Of a stretch of DNA of 64,000 nt, positions 41,935-53,700 are shown piece by piece. Below the pieces are notes generated by a model that was not told the origin of the DNA, did not search any database, and saw only the letters and a list, made by a program, of their open reading frames with translations. Numbering within the stretch: the first letter of the stretch is position 1; each line of letters starts with the position of its first letter. The position numbers and the translations under genes were made by a program. This stretch comes from Apostichopus japonicus (Eukaryota > Echinodermata > Holothuroidea > Aspidochirotida > Stichopodidae). The stretch lies in NCBI RefSeq assembly GCF_037975245.1, contig NC_092581.1, positions 4,987,501 through 5,051,500 of the forward strand. The letters are read 5' to 3'.

Positions 41935-44900
41935 TCTGTCCTGCCTGTTTGTGAGGTAATGCACTAACGTTGTATTCTTTTACTCATAAAAACGCATTGA
42001 TCCACTGTATTGCTGGTGTGGCACTTGTCATATCAATGGCGGTTCTTTAGATTCTCATCCAAGCAAAGGCGACAAGGCTCAGGTCGGGCCTCACGGGGAG
42101 TGACTGTTACGTCACTGTACCCCCTTTTTTATTTTGCAGGCCAAGGTCGGGCCTCACGGGGAGGTACAGTTACGTCATTGGAACCCCCCCTTTTTTTTTA
42201 GCACTTCACGTTTCCTTTAAGCATATATTATGTAAACGAGAACACACGTTTCACATAATTAACCAGGTTCCTCCAAAATACTCCCTGGCCCACATATTGA
42301 CCTAGACCTCGGCGCTGTTTATCCCTCTCTGATCCCCCTCCCCCCTCCCTCTCGTCAGGCCTGCAACCTCAAGGTTTGGATTCTCAAACGATCTCCGCTA
42401 ACTCGTCAGCCCAGTTCTACCGATACTCGTATTGACAATAAATACCAGCTCGTCATCTGGTCATACGTCATGTTTGTTGGCAGTTGAGAAATCGTGACCT
42501 ACATTCTTTGGAGCAGAAGACCAGACAACAAAATATCATGTTTCAAAATTCTTGGAGGAAGGCTTTGAGAGAATTTCGATGTCTATCGGATAGAATGGTT
42601 ACTTTTTGGGGCCACGACTTTAATAATTAGTTTAGCAAGTTTCTCTTTGCATTGATGCGATTTATTTAAAATAATGCAAACATATAGTTAACTTCTCACC
42701 GACTGTCGTGCTATTTTTTTGGTTTCTAGGGCAAAATGCAGAACCTGATATTCTCGTAGCATTGGAATGATGGGCTTGAAAATTAATCCCTTTTTCTTTG
42801 TCGTATACGGGTTCTTGCTTGTGTGTGTGACTATTCATAAAAAGTGTTGATAATAATAGCGTTAGGTTTAGGGAAGAGTCGGAAAATCCTACATGTTGGC
42901 TCCCCCCCCCCCCCAGTCCAGGCGCGCAGCGAGGAATTTGCCAAGGGAGGGGCGAAGCTTGTAGGCAAACTATCTAAGCGTAGCGCCCCCAGCTGGCGCG
43001 AAGCGTACAAGAAAATTTTGGCCGATGCCTCCCAGATCTCTGGAAATGGCACTTCTCAGGCTTTGATAAGGTTGACGCGACTAAAAACTGGCAAATCCCT
43101 GACCAGTCGTATAGAGTTAAGCACACGCACATACGCGCACGCAAACCGGCTATCCACGACTTTTCAAGTGACTACAATCGCGTACGTTCATTCTACTCGC
43201 GTAAAAGACGGCACATGTGCGGCCGGTGGAACATCACATATTGTCACCTAGTAGATAATGGCCAGCCGAACAATAAGTGTACCAGGGAAATTAGGTCCCC
43301 GTGGACATTAAAATCTTGAGCAAATATTGTCCGGCCCAGGCGATATCTACAGTACACAGAATACACTTCTCAACAACCATCTAATCACACTTTCTGAACA
43401 AAACATTCGCAGAGGATGCAGGGATCTTGGCATGCAATTATCTTTTTAAAAAATTGTTACGTAATTTTTGACAATGTAAAGTAATCACATTTCAATGGAT
43501 GAATGCAGTAAGATGTCAGAGTACTAAAATATTTGATTTGATTGACACACTTTGTTATGGCGGCCAGATTTTCGATGGTTACTCGACAGAAAACAAAATA
43601 AACGTTCATAAACAATTTGTGATGGCGCTATGTTTAAACTCTACGTAATTGATTTATCTAAAAAAAAAAGAAAAAAAAGAACTTGCAATGGTCTGTGTAA
43701 GCTTCCGTGGATTCCAAGGTGCCTCAATGAACTAACAACCATATTTTCAGCAAACATAGCCTGCACGATATAGGAATGATGTATAGGGGTGCGGAAATGT
43801 GGGAGGGGATAGAGGGGGATTCGGGTTAGAGGGGACCACATGGTGGCCGTATAGGATCATCACCTAGCAAGAATTTTAGCACTTTGGATCTCATACTTTA
43901 GCCAAGTCTCTTTAGTTTAGCAGAAATGACAAAGGATTATGAGGGGAGGGGGAGGGGGGGTTGGGAGAGGTCCTATCTATGACTTTATGGGTAAAATGAA
44001 AACTCAACAGACGAACTACATTAATCTTGTTGCAAAATGGTAACATACTTGTCTAAGAACGGTAAATTTCTAATCCTGCACAAACATGCTTCATTTTAAA
44101 ATTTAATTTCTGTTTCTTTAAAGCCAAATAGAATATAGTGCTAAAAGAGTTATCAAACGACTCCAATCCAACTTTGTAAGGCCTTCAGATTATTTCTAGC
44201 GATTTTTTTTATGATGACGACGATGTCAGTTCAAATCTTGTAATCTAGGAGTACCATCCTCGACCTTTCCCCTCCTTCACTTCCCTGAGCCCCCCAACAC
44301 TACCCCCTTGTCCTACACCTCTTAATGAATGCTGCGGTCAGTTCACGATCTGCTCATTATGACACTCATTAAGTACATTGTGACTCTTAAGAAAAAGTGT
44401 GTAAAATGAAAGAGAAAAGCACAAAATTATAAGAGTTATCGGAAAATTTATTCCACACGTTATCTTCCAGTTCAGAAACCTGTAATGTTTGAAGAAGATC
44501 ATGGGCTATCTATCTCTCTTGCATCTCAGACTGCTGCCCCTCCACCCCTCCCCTGCCCCTCCTTAATCCATTCTAGTATCCTCAATCAAGTTTCAATAAA
44601 ATACATGAGGAAATTCATCAGCATTGTCCACATATTCTAGCCATTAATATAACATACATTAAAGTTACCGGAATTACTGTACTCAGATTATTTTTTTTCA
44701 GCAAGACCTTGTCTTTCCATCATCAAGGTGTTTTTGGCTTATTGAGACATTTAACCGTCTCACTGTACCCTCATGAATGGCTGCTAAAAGATTTGAAGGT
44801 TCTGGACTTCCAGCAAAAGCAATATTTAACTGTTTTTGAGTATCTTTGGCATGGCCAAATTTGGGGCAGATTTACTACAACTAATGTACTTTAAGGTCTG

Positions 44901-45655
44901 ACAAGTTTATAAAGAACTTAAGTGTGCAAATTCGTCAGATATGAATATAATTATCTAGACTTTAATATTACATTATTCAAGTTCACTTGGTTTATTCTTT
45001 GCTTAAATGTCCGAGGAACTCGACCAGCTTATCAGCGAAGCTCGGTGGAAATTTTTTTTTTACGAAAATGTGAATGAAGTTAGTATTAAACAAAATTAAT
45101 TGTGATTTGTTTAAGACCATTAAGACAATAAATGCTATCCAGTATCGGTGGCATTTCTGTAATCCTATCATTTTGACAAAATGGTGAGAAATGATCATTT
45201 GAAATGACCAGAGGCTCATCAATCAAAGTGACTGAATTATCTAGTCTAGCACACATTCCATATGGATGAGGTAATCAGCCAGGCAGACAGCTGTGGTATA
45301 ACCCGATGCAGCTGCATATGTAAGTGGAAACCAAGTGCATGTCCAGCAAGTGATAATTTATATACTTTTCTTTCAGGTCACGCTTCTGGTAGTGACAGTA
45401 TGAGAAGTATGGATATCCTGCTTCTATTGGATAGGCCTGTTCATACCATTCATACTGTTAATACACATGGCTTTTGAAGCATGATATGAGAGGTCACTAT
45501 AGAGTTAGTACTACCAATGGAAAACTCACACATCACATCAAGTAGCAAACCCAACACAAGAGATTTTTAACCTCGAGTTTCTGATCTGCTCTTTCGGACG
45601 AATGTTTCAGACTAGGCAACCGTGGATTGCATCTGTGAGAGATAACCGTCTGACT
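41935..45655. other. Non-coding stretch with small repeats
   Basis: A two-copy repeat of AGGTCGGGCCTCACGGGGAG, each copy followed by TTACGTCA and a CCCC-TTTT run, lies at about 42073-42199. A GC-rich patch at 42903-43010 (GCGCGCAGCGAGG, GGCGCGAAGCG) looks like another repeat family. An open frame of 135 codons runs through it (42844-43251) but looks like repeat-derived translation. No exon supported. Confidence 0.45.
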
Positions 45656-45757
45656 CTAGCCAGCCGGCCAGGGCTCGAACCCACCACCTCACACCTGCTA
45701 GATTTTTATGCTTCTAAATACCCCTTTCTTCATCCAATTGGGCGATGGCACCGTGTG
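45656..45757 (-). mobile_element. Possible tRNA-derived SINE head
   Basis: On the minus strand a B-box-like GGTTCGAGCCC lies near 45680 and an A-box-like TCGCCCAATTGGATG near 45750. The spacing is a little longer than in a tRNA, and I found no second copy in the window. This could be a SINE head or a decayed tRNA pseudogene. Confidence 0.4.
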
Positions 45758-46017
45758 CATGCCAAAAAGTCTGTGACATTTGGTTTGGGAAGCAAAGGTA
45801 GGTTGCCAGTCTCGCAGAGCTTCACGTACTTCAATCGCCAATGATTTCCGCATTTGTCAACGACAATATTTGTTAACACAATTCTCTCTTCATGAGGTTT
45901 TCAAGTATCCAATCTGATGAAGAAAAAATTATGTCACTACAAGTACATCTAGTTTTTTATGTTTTTCTTTGTGAATGGATCCTGAATAACGCAATGGATT
46001 CTTAAAAGTTATATTAA

Positions 46018-46701
46018 AGTCTCAGTACGTGTTTGCCAAATTTAAACTTCGACCTTTCCAGCTTACTGCACTAAAAGCTCAGTGAAAATGACACCATTCT
46101 ATGCAATTTACACATCAATATTCATTATTTTTATTGAGTCATCTGTTGTGAAACATTTTGAGCTGAATAAAATTCGCCAGATTTATTAATGAGTCCGTAG
46201 ATTCTACAAACTTCAATCAAAATTTGCAAGCCCCGCCCAACAGATCATGCGCCAATCAAATCTCTGTTTTGTTTACGACCGTTGTGCCTAGCCTAGGAAT
46301 TACTTTCACTTTCGTGGCTCTCCTGTGTTAGGTCCCTTCTCTTGTATAGTATCTTTCTTTCGGTCTTACCAATGAAGCTTGCGAAATTGTGTAATTTCCT
46401 TCCATTGCAAGGAATAAACAGGTGTTTTCAGACATTTCCTCCGAAGAATTGGGTAAAATAAGTGGATGATACGAGTATATGTAGTTTACAGTTGTGTAAT
46501 GAACATGCTGACATGGGCGGTCACAGTGATCTAACGGTAAATTGTTCGCGCCATAAGGGCAACAGAAAATAAATTTCTTTCGATTGACAGCTTTCTCCAT
46601 TAAACCCACCTGGTCAGAATGCATTTAGAATAAGAAAAAAACATTAAATACGCTTCGGAAGTTTGTTTTCCGAAATTCATCAGCAAACACGTATTGAGAC
46701 T
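46018..46701. mobile_element. TTAA-flanked DNA transposon, 684 bp, non-autonomous
   Basis: The ends are inverted repeats: AGTCTCAGTACGTGTTTGC at the left and, in reverse complement, AGTCTCAATACGTGTTTGC at the right. TTAA lies immediately outside both (46014-46017 and 46702-46705). TTAA duplication is characteristic of piggyBac and of Kolobok elements, and I cannot tell which from this copy. An unrecognised open frame of 98 codons lies inside on the minus strand (46328-46624). It is too short for a transposase. Confidence 0.85.
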
Positions 46702-46705
46702 TTAA

Positions 46706-47520
46706 GCATTTGGTTGGTGTGCAATTAATATTTTGGGAGCTTCACACAAATCAATTTTTAAATAGCAAAATAACTCATTGAGGATTCATATTCTGTGCTG
46801 AATTGAGTCTTCACAAATGGAGATAACCAAAAAAATGACCCCAAAAAAATCAACAGAGTTGATGGTCTATCATTTTTTTTAATATCCAAGTAACATATAT
46901 TACACACAATCATTATTAGCAGGGTTGCACACTACACCATCACATTATCATATAGTCTAGTCTGCAACTGAGCCCTTAAAGTAAATATTTGTGAGGCATT
47001 GCTGTAAACTTAATGTGAGGCGTGACAAGTCTTATTTTCACAATATTAAGCTTTTTCTACTGATTCTGAGGTGTCGACTTAATTGCCTGTGAGTTGAAAT
47101 TTGTAGTACAGCCACTCTGGTTGATGAGCCTTCAATGATCAATAGTTAAATTCTTAAAACCAGAATGTGATCTTGAAAGCCGTAGAAGTTTTTAACGGTC
47201 AGTTAAATGACAAAGTTAACAAAGTCAAATAACTGTCCTCCGGAAAGCACTGTCTTTGAAAGTGTTTATAACCCCTATTTGCAATACTTCGCTACAAGTG
47301 AACAAATAAAAAAAGCAAACAATAGAACAGAACAAACAACAGAACAAAAGAGATACCAAAGACAACAAAAACTCCACAAAAAACGCGAAGAAAAACAACA
47401 ATAAACAAGTTAACAAATAAAATGTTACACACTGACACTAAGACACATTATTATTATTATTATTATAATAATAATTATTATTATTATTATTATTATTATC
47501 GCATACATTCCTTTCAAATT
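46706..47520. other. 3' flank of UBE3D, with an ATT/AAT palindromic microsatellite
   Basis: A TTATTA run turning into AATAATTATTA lies at about 47448-47500, just beyond the UBE3D stop codon. I see no canonical AATAAA on the minus strand in the first 200 bp after the stop, so the polyadenylation site is not located. Confidence 0.5.
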
Positions 47521-47746
47521 CTAGAAGGATTCAACTTTGTTTGTTTTTTTCCAGCAAAGTGAACTGAAATTAAAAGAAGCATAGAAAGAAATGGAGGAAA
47601 AACTTACTAATAATCCATTCATTCTTCTCATAGATGGAGGGGTGTTTCTGGTACTCTGCACCAAAATATCAGAAAGCTGGTAGCAGGCTTTAGTCGGCAG
47701 AGTAAACGAATGCACCATCATGTCCCGACTCCATTCATCCTTCATA
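47521..47746 (-). CDS. UBE3D: UBE3D exon 9 with stop codon
   Basis: Acceptor TTTCTTCAG|TATG. It encodes MKDEWSRDMMVHSFTLPTKA and the conserved SMRRMN-type end, then about 26 further residues to a TAG at 47521. Vertebrate proteins stop soon after this motif. A GTAAGT inside (after MNGLL) could act as a donor to a further exon, but none is recognised. Confidence 0.85.
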
Positions 47747-50700
47747 CTGAAGAAAGAATAAATCAAAAGATGCTTTTTAGACCTCACAACAGTCATTGAC
47801 ATTATAGCGTTCTACATGGGATTGTAAGAAGGGTAGGGGGGTGGGGGAGATGGTAGGTGGTTCTAAAACAGATGAGAACACAGGAGGGGGTGGGGGGGGA
47901 GTATGTTTGGAACCTCTCATGCTCCCCTTGCAGAATGCATGTAACTTGGCCCCAGCTTCAGGGGGGGGGATAGTGGGTGGTTTTAAAACAGATGAGATCA
48001 CATAAGGGGGGGGTATGCTTGGAACCTCTCAAGGTTCCCCTTGCAGAATGCATGTAAGTTGGCCCCAGCTTCAGGGAGTGATAGGGGGAAGGGTTGTCGA
48101 GGGGTGTTGATTTGATTTTGTCATTATAGGAATCTGTACACATCCTTTCTATTCTATTCATATTCAATTGTCTGTGTGTACCATCAGTTTCAGGTAAAAT
48201 CCTGATGGTAAAATCTGTTGAATATTCAATATTCTTCAATTTTTTTTAATTTGATTTTGATTATTCTATTTGAAGTATTTACACTTTCACATTTATTATG
48301 TAATGCTGAAATGATACAATTAATACAATCGACCCCTGAGTATTAGGAGATAGAACTTTGGCAATGTAGGTATAATATGTTTCAGAAAGCTAGGGAAGGA
48401 AATGGGGGAGGGGAAGCGGGGGAAGTTGGGGAAGTTGGGGAGGGGAACTTACATGGAAGTGAGGGGGGGGGGAACTTCTATATGTCCTACACAGTGTCCA
48501 GGCAATAAATTTGAAAAAGTACAAATAAAACAATACGTTTTATAATCTTACCTCTTTCCTTTCTCATCCCAACATGTCTGATAGAGTAATTTCATTATAG
48601 ATACACTATGAATATTCAGTACGGTCGAGGCCACACCCACTCCCATTCCCATTGCTTGGTCTGATCCTGTCCTTAGTAACAAGCTGTCTGGGCTTATCAA
48701 CCAAAGCTGTGTACAAAAAACAATATGATAAATGATATTTCGCTAATTAATGCAAGGCTGATTTATTCTTGTCAAATTTGCTGGGTGAGAAATAAACTGG
48801 GGGAAACTAGCAAACCATGGGAGGAAAACTAGCAAAAAACGAAATGAGGAAAAATAGCTAGTCTTGAGGTGACGAGCACCATCAACAACAGATTGATGTG
48901 GTACCTGTCAAATTGCTGTCATAATACCCAAAGAGTTCGAGAATTTTACTGGGGAGACTTATTTCCCACTCTCTGTTCAATCCTGTCCTCTCCGCTAATC
49001 CCTCACCCTTAAGACAATTTCCAATTTTCTGGCATATCCAAATCATCTCAACATTTTGTAAAGTTTTTGTACCAGAATGTAAACCACTTTTACTTATTTA
49101 AGGTTCAGTTAAATGCTATAGCCTCCAATGTCAACTGCTATGCATGCTGGCAGATGCTCCCGTGGAAACAAAACCAGCTACTTGAAAACTTTGTTAAAGC
49201 TTACATTTTTACTTTCAATTTGACTCACCAAAATTTGGGCATCATGATCTTCATTTTCTAACATGAACTTGAAAGTTGGGTGACTTCTGGACTGGTTGTA
49301 TATGTAACTGGAGACTAACTGTTCCAGGCTGTTGCTAAGGTTAAGTCTGCGAATAAAAGAGTAAATCATCACTTTGTTTGACAGAAACTTTTTTCAATAA
49401 TTAGTCAATGCCAAAAGGTGAAAACGAGTTGAACATCGGCCCTGCGTTAAACCGTGTCTGAACGATCTTTATCGCCACAGGTTATTCCGGGGTCCAATTT
49501 AAATTGAAACCCTGCCCTACAAAGGAGTCTTTTGCAGCAAAGTTCAACCTTGTGATTATAGACATCTGTGGTCAAATAATCAAGTCAACTGCCTGAGTTT
49601 TGCATTGTCGCAAGATTGATTGAATAGTATGGAAGTGTATAGTGAGAGTTGGCCTAATGAGTTATAAGTCATTTCTGCCAGGGTACAGTATGTGCTCCAC
49701 TTCAACAGTTCCTAAACAGTTCCTGAAATGCCTGAAGAAGGTCATGGGATACCTCTTGCATCTCATACTACTGCAGCAGGTGGCACCCGATACCCCTCCT
49801 CTGATCCCCCCACAAAACAGGGGTTTTGTTTCGATAACATTGAGTACATCTCTATAGTGTGCAGACAGTGTGATTTTTATCATCTTAGCAAATAGCACAA
49901 GCATGAACCTGCTTGCAAGCAGGAATAAAGGACTACAACTGCTGAAGGCTTAAAGGCCTTGAAGACTCGCCCCAAACCGTGTGCAGCCATCTGAAAAATT
50001 TAACTTTCTGTTGCTTGCAAGTGACGTTTTGTTCCTGTCGGTACAAAATGCAGACAGTAATGAAACGTGATACCTTGTTATCTTTATCTAGACCTGAGAT
50101 GTCCATCGCTGCTAATGTACACTGTGCTGTGGGTATTGACCACAGCTGTATGTAGTGACTGTACACTAGTGTATAATTACCGAAGGTAGCAAGCTGTGTG
50201 TGTATTTTCTGGGATCGATGGTGGTGTCTAACACTTCTGTTACACCTCATTCGAAACTAGGTCAGATTACCGGCATTAGACGTTTCTTTTTGCGCGAGTC
50301 TTCACACTCTTTTTTAAGTGACACATAACCCCAGCATTGGGATACAAACCTGGGCATGGCTGTGAAAGGAATATAAGCCCCAAAGATCTGATGCTATGAG
50401 AACTGCTATGAACTGATATCAAGACAGAAAGAGTAAGATTATAATAGTTACCTCGATAAGTTTATATCATCAGTGACGAGGGCTGTTTGGAATTTCCACA
50501 AAGATATAGAGTCTGTCTTTCCTTAAGCCATGAATTGAACCAAAAAAAGAAAAGAAGAGCCTTATTATAAATAAGGATTTAATTTATTTTAATACCATTG
50601 AAATAAGAACTAACATTATGGTAATGCTAATCATTTTGTGGAAATCACTGTCAACAGAAATAAAAGACTTGTTTTATTTACTCTGAAGCAGCAAAACATG

Positions 50701-53700
50701 ACTACATAATTTTTAAATAAACAAATCTTTAAGAGCAAAGAAAAGTTTTGGCTAGGACAAGTTCAAATTAGGGACCACTACAATAACGGTCATAAGCTCT
50801 TTGCATCTCCATGCAGGTGAGGATTTCAAAAAAACAATTTAAAACAATAGTCAATAAAAATTGCCATTAATAAACAGTTCATCTTGTCTTAAAGCTTGAG
50901 CTGGCATGTAAAAATTGGACCGGATTTTCCCATGAGATCTTTAAATAAAAGGCACACAGACAAGTTTTATGGTGCAAAAGTTCATTTATAAATAGGGATT
51001 TAATTTATTTTAATATCATTGATATTAAAACTGAAATTATCATTATGCTAATTGTTTTGTGTAAATCATGCCTATGCAGGCGAGGATTTCAAAAGACATT
51101 TTCAAAAAACAAAAATTAATAAAAAATGCCATTAAGTCATTAAGCAACAGTTCATCTAGTCTGAAAGCCTGAGCAAGTATGTAAAAATTGGACCCGATGT
51201 TCCCAAATAAAAGGAACATCACACACTTTTTATGGTGCAAAATTTCATGCGAGGAAGGAAAGCCAAAGGATGCATTCAAAAATAGGAGATGACAGGTCGA
51301 AAAGAAGGTCTTATGATAATGAAGTTGGACAAAATTGTTGGTGATAGGAAACCTAAACACCTCTAAACTGAGGGTAAAAGAAGATCAAACAAAGAGGAGA
51401 TTTGTAACATAATAATATTGAATGGGTAGCATAAAAAACAAAAAAAACAAAAATTTAGAATTCCCGATGAATTAAATCATTACCCGTTTACTGGTTGGGC
51501 TATTTCAACGTACCTACTCTCAAGCTGTTTCCGATACTGCTGTGGCATCGAGAACACTCCACTTTCTTGACTATTTTGTGCAACTGTCGAAGGAAAGAAG
51601 ATTGAGTGATTTGACATTCATTCAAATCAATAAGGATGCCTTTTTTCTTCTTTTTTCCACTGTTTTGTTTTGACAGTAAAATATACTAGCATTGATGGCC
51701 CCATTGATTAAAAGAAGGGAGAAAGAGATTTATCTATGGTCATCACAATATGTCAAAGACAGGTCTGATAAGGAGGGGATCAGGGTGGGGTCGAGGGTTA
51801 CAGCCCTGGGGGTCTAGACTCAACCGGGAACCCCATGGAAATATGGAACAAAGAATATTGTCTTCTTATTTTCAAAATACACTTAAGGTAAAATTTAAAA
51901 TTTCAGCGGGGGTGGATGGTGACATAACGGTCCTCGGGCTGGAAACGTCGCTGGTTAAAAGGTGTGAAGACTCGCGCACAAAGAAACGTCTCATGCCGGT
52001 AATCTGATCTAGTTTCAAATGAGGTATAACAGAAATGTTAGACACCACCATCGATCCCAGAAAATACACTCACAGCTTGCTACCGTCAGTAACTAGATTC
52101 TAGTGTACAGTCAATACATACAGCTACGGTCATTCAATACCCACAACACAGTGTACATAGCAGCGATGGACATCTCAGGTATGGATAAAAGATAACAAGG
52201 TATCACGTTTCATACTGTCTGCATTTTGTAGCACCGCGAACAAAACGTCCTTTGCAAGCAACGGAAAGTTAACTTTTTCAGATGGCCGCACGCGGTTTAG
52301 GGCGAGTCTTCAATGCCTTTAAAGGGTTTGTTAGAGTTCATCCATCTTATAGATCTAACGATCTTCCAATTCAGTACATGGTGACTATGTTACCATTTCC
52401 ACTTACCACCTTCTTGCCAGATCTAGCAGAGTCTTTATCGCAAAACACGACCGATTGCTCCAAGAACTGAGGAATAGACAAAATATATTCAAAGTTCCCC
52501 GAGAGGCATTCCTCTCGATTTGGAGACATCTTCAAGTCAGGTGGTACGCCAGCTACATCTTTACTTCTGCAGCACCACAATTCCTCTGAGATCCCATCCC
52601 AATCGTCAGAAGGCAAAGGCGAAATCCTCTTTCTAAAAATTGAATGGAAAAAATCTGAAAGTTGGAAAAAACAAACTACTCGTCTTTTCCATAATGAATT
52701 TTTGTTACGTTTTGCTAATGATGTGTTTAATCGATCAGTCTTAGCTATGTTTTATTCCCCCTTACAGTATATTTATCTTTGAATGACTTTATCAATACAT
52801 ATCAAAAGATACCCTTACTCATTTCTTACCAACCATTAATTCTTAATTAATTCAATATCTGAAAAAAAGACTGCTTGATTGAAAAAATATCCTGCCTTAA
52901 GAGGCACAGAATAATATCAAACTATTAAAGTAAAGTGCTTATATGACTGAAAGTCCAACAATTCTGTTTCCCACAAATTTAATATAGTGTTTTATTTATT
53001 TAATTTTTTATGAGGGGGAAGGAGGGGGGAAGGGGAGGTCTCTAATTTGATCTTGACAGGTAAGTGCTCTTGATTCTACTAAATAATTCAGCTTTAGAAG
53101 TGTTCAATTCAGCAATGAATGCTAGCGATACGATATCAATGATTCAGAGCTCTGTAGCTTATAATAATTATAATACTGATGATTTATAAAGCGCAGACAT
53201 ACCCACAGATAACGGTGCTCAAGGCACATCACAATATTACCCTGGTCAATGATAGCCTGTCAAACATAGAGACAATCACTCCACATGGCAACAGCTAAAC
53301 AGCCCCCAACTGACAGTTGATCTCACAGGTTCCCATATATATACCTGGGTGAAAAGAGGCAATGGAGATAAAGTGCCTTACCCAAGGACATGTGCAACAT
53401 AATGACCTGGCCAGGGCTCGAACCTTCAAGCCTTAGTTCACAAGTCCACTGCCTTAACCAATTGACCACAATGCTCTCACTATCAACATTGGTTAAAATC
53501 ATGAAGGTCCCAGTATTATCTAATATATTCTAGTGTTTAAACTTTTCATATAAACTTAAGCATTTATTTTCCTGTAAACAGAATTGGAACTTAGCAATTG
53601 CTTACATTTTTCTTGTAAGTTGTTGACCGCATGATTTACAGATAAGAAAGACGTTATTGCAATCTGTTTCGATTTGTCCCAGGTTGGCCATATTGTCGCC

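Noticed and set aside
42844-43251. Plus-strand open frame of 135 codons
   Set aside because: It runs through a GC-rich repeat-like patch (GCGCGCAGCGAGG, GGCGCGAAGCG), has proline from a C homopolymer and shows no recognisable domain or splice sites.
44709-45222. Possible exons between the hAT cluster and UBE3D, on either strand
   Set aside because: Open frames of 60-76 codons exist, one after a T-rich CAG, but none resembles a known protein or has a matching donor.
49933-50250. Minus-strand open frame of 105 codons within UBE3D intron 6
   Set aside because: It lies almost wholly inside the TTAA-flanked MITE copy A. The same frame is not kept in copy B, and the UBE3D phase is already satisfied by exons 6 and 7.
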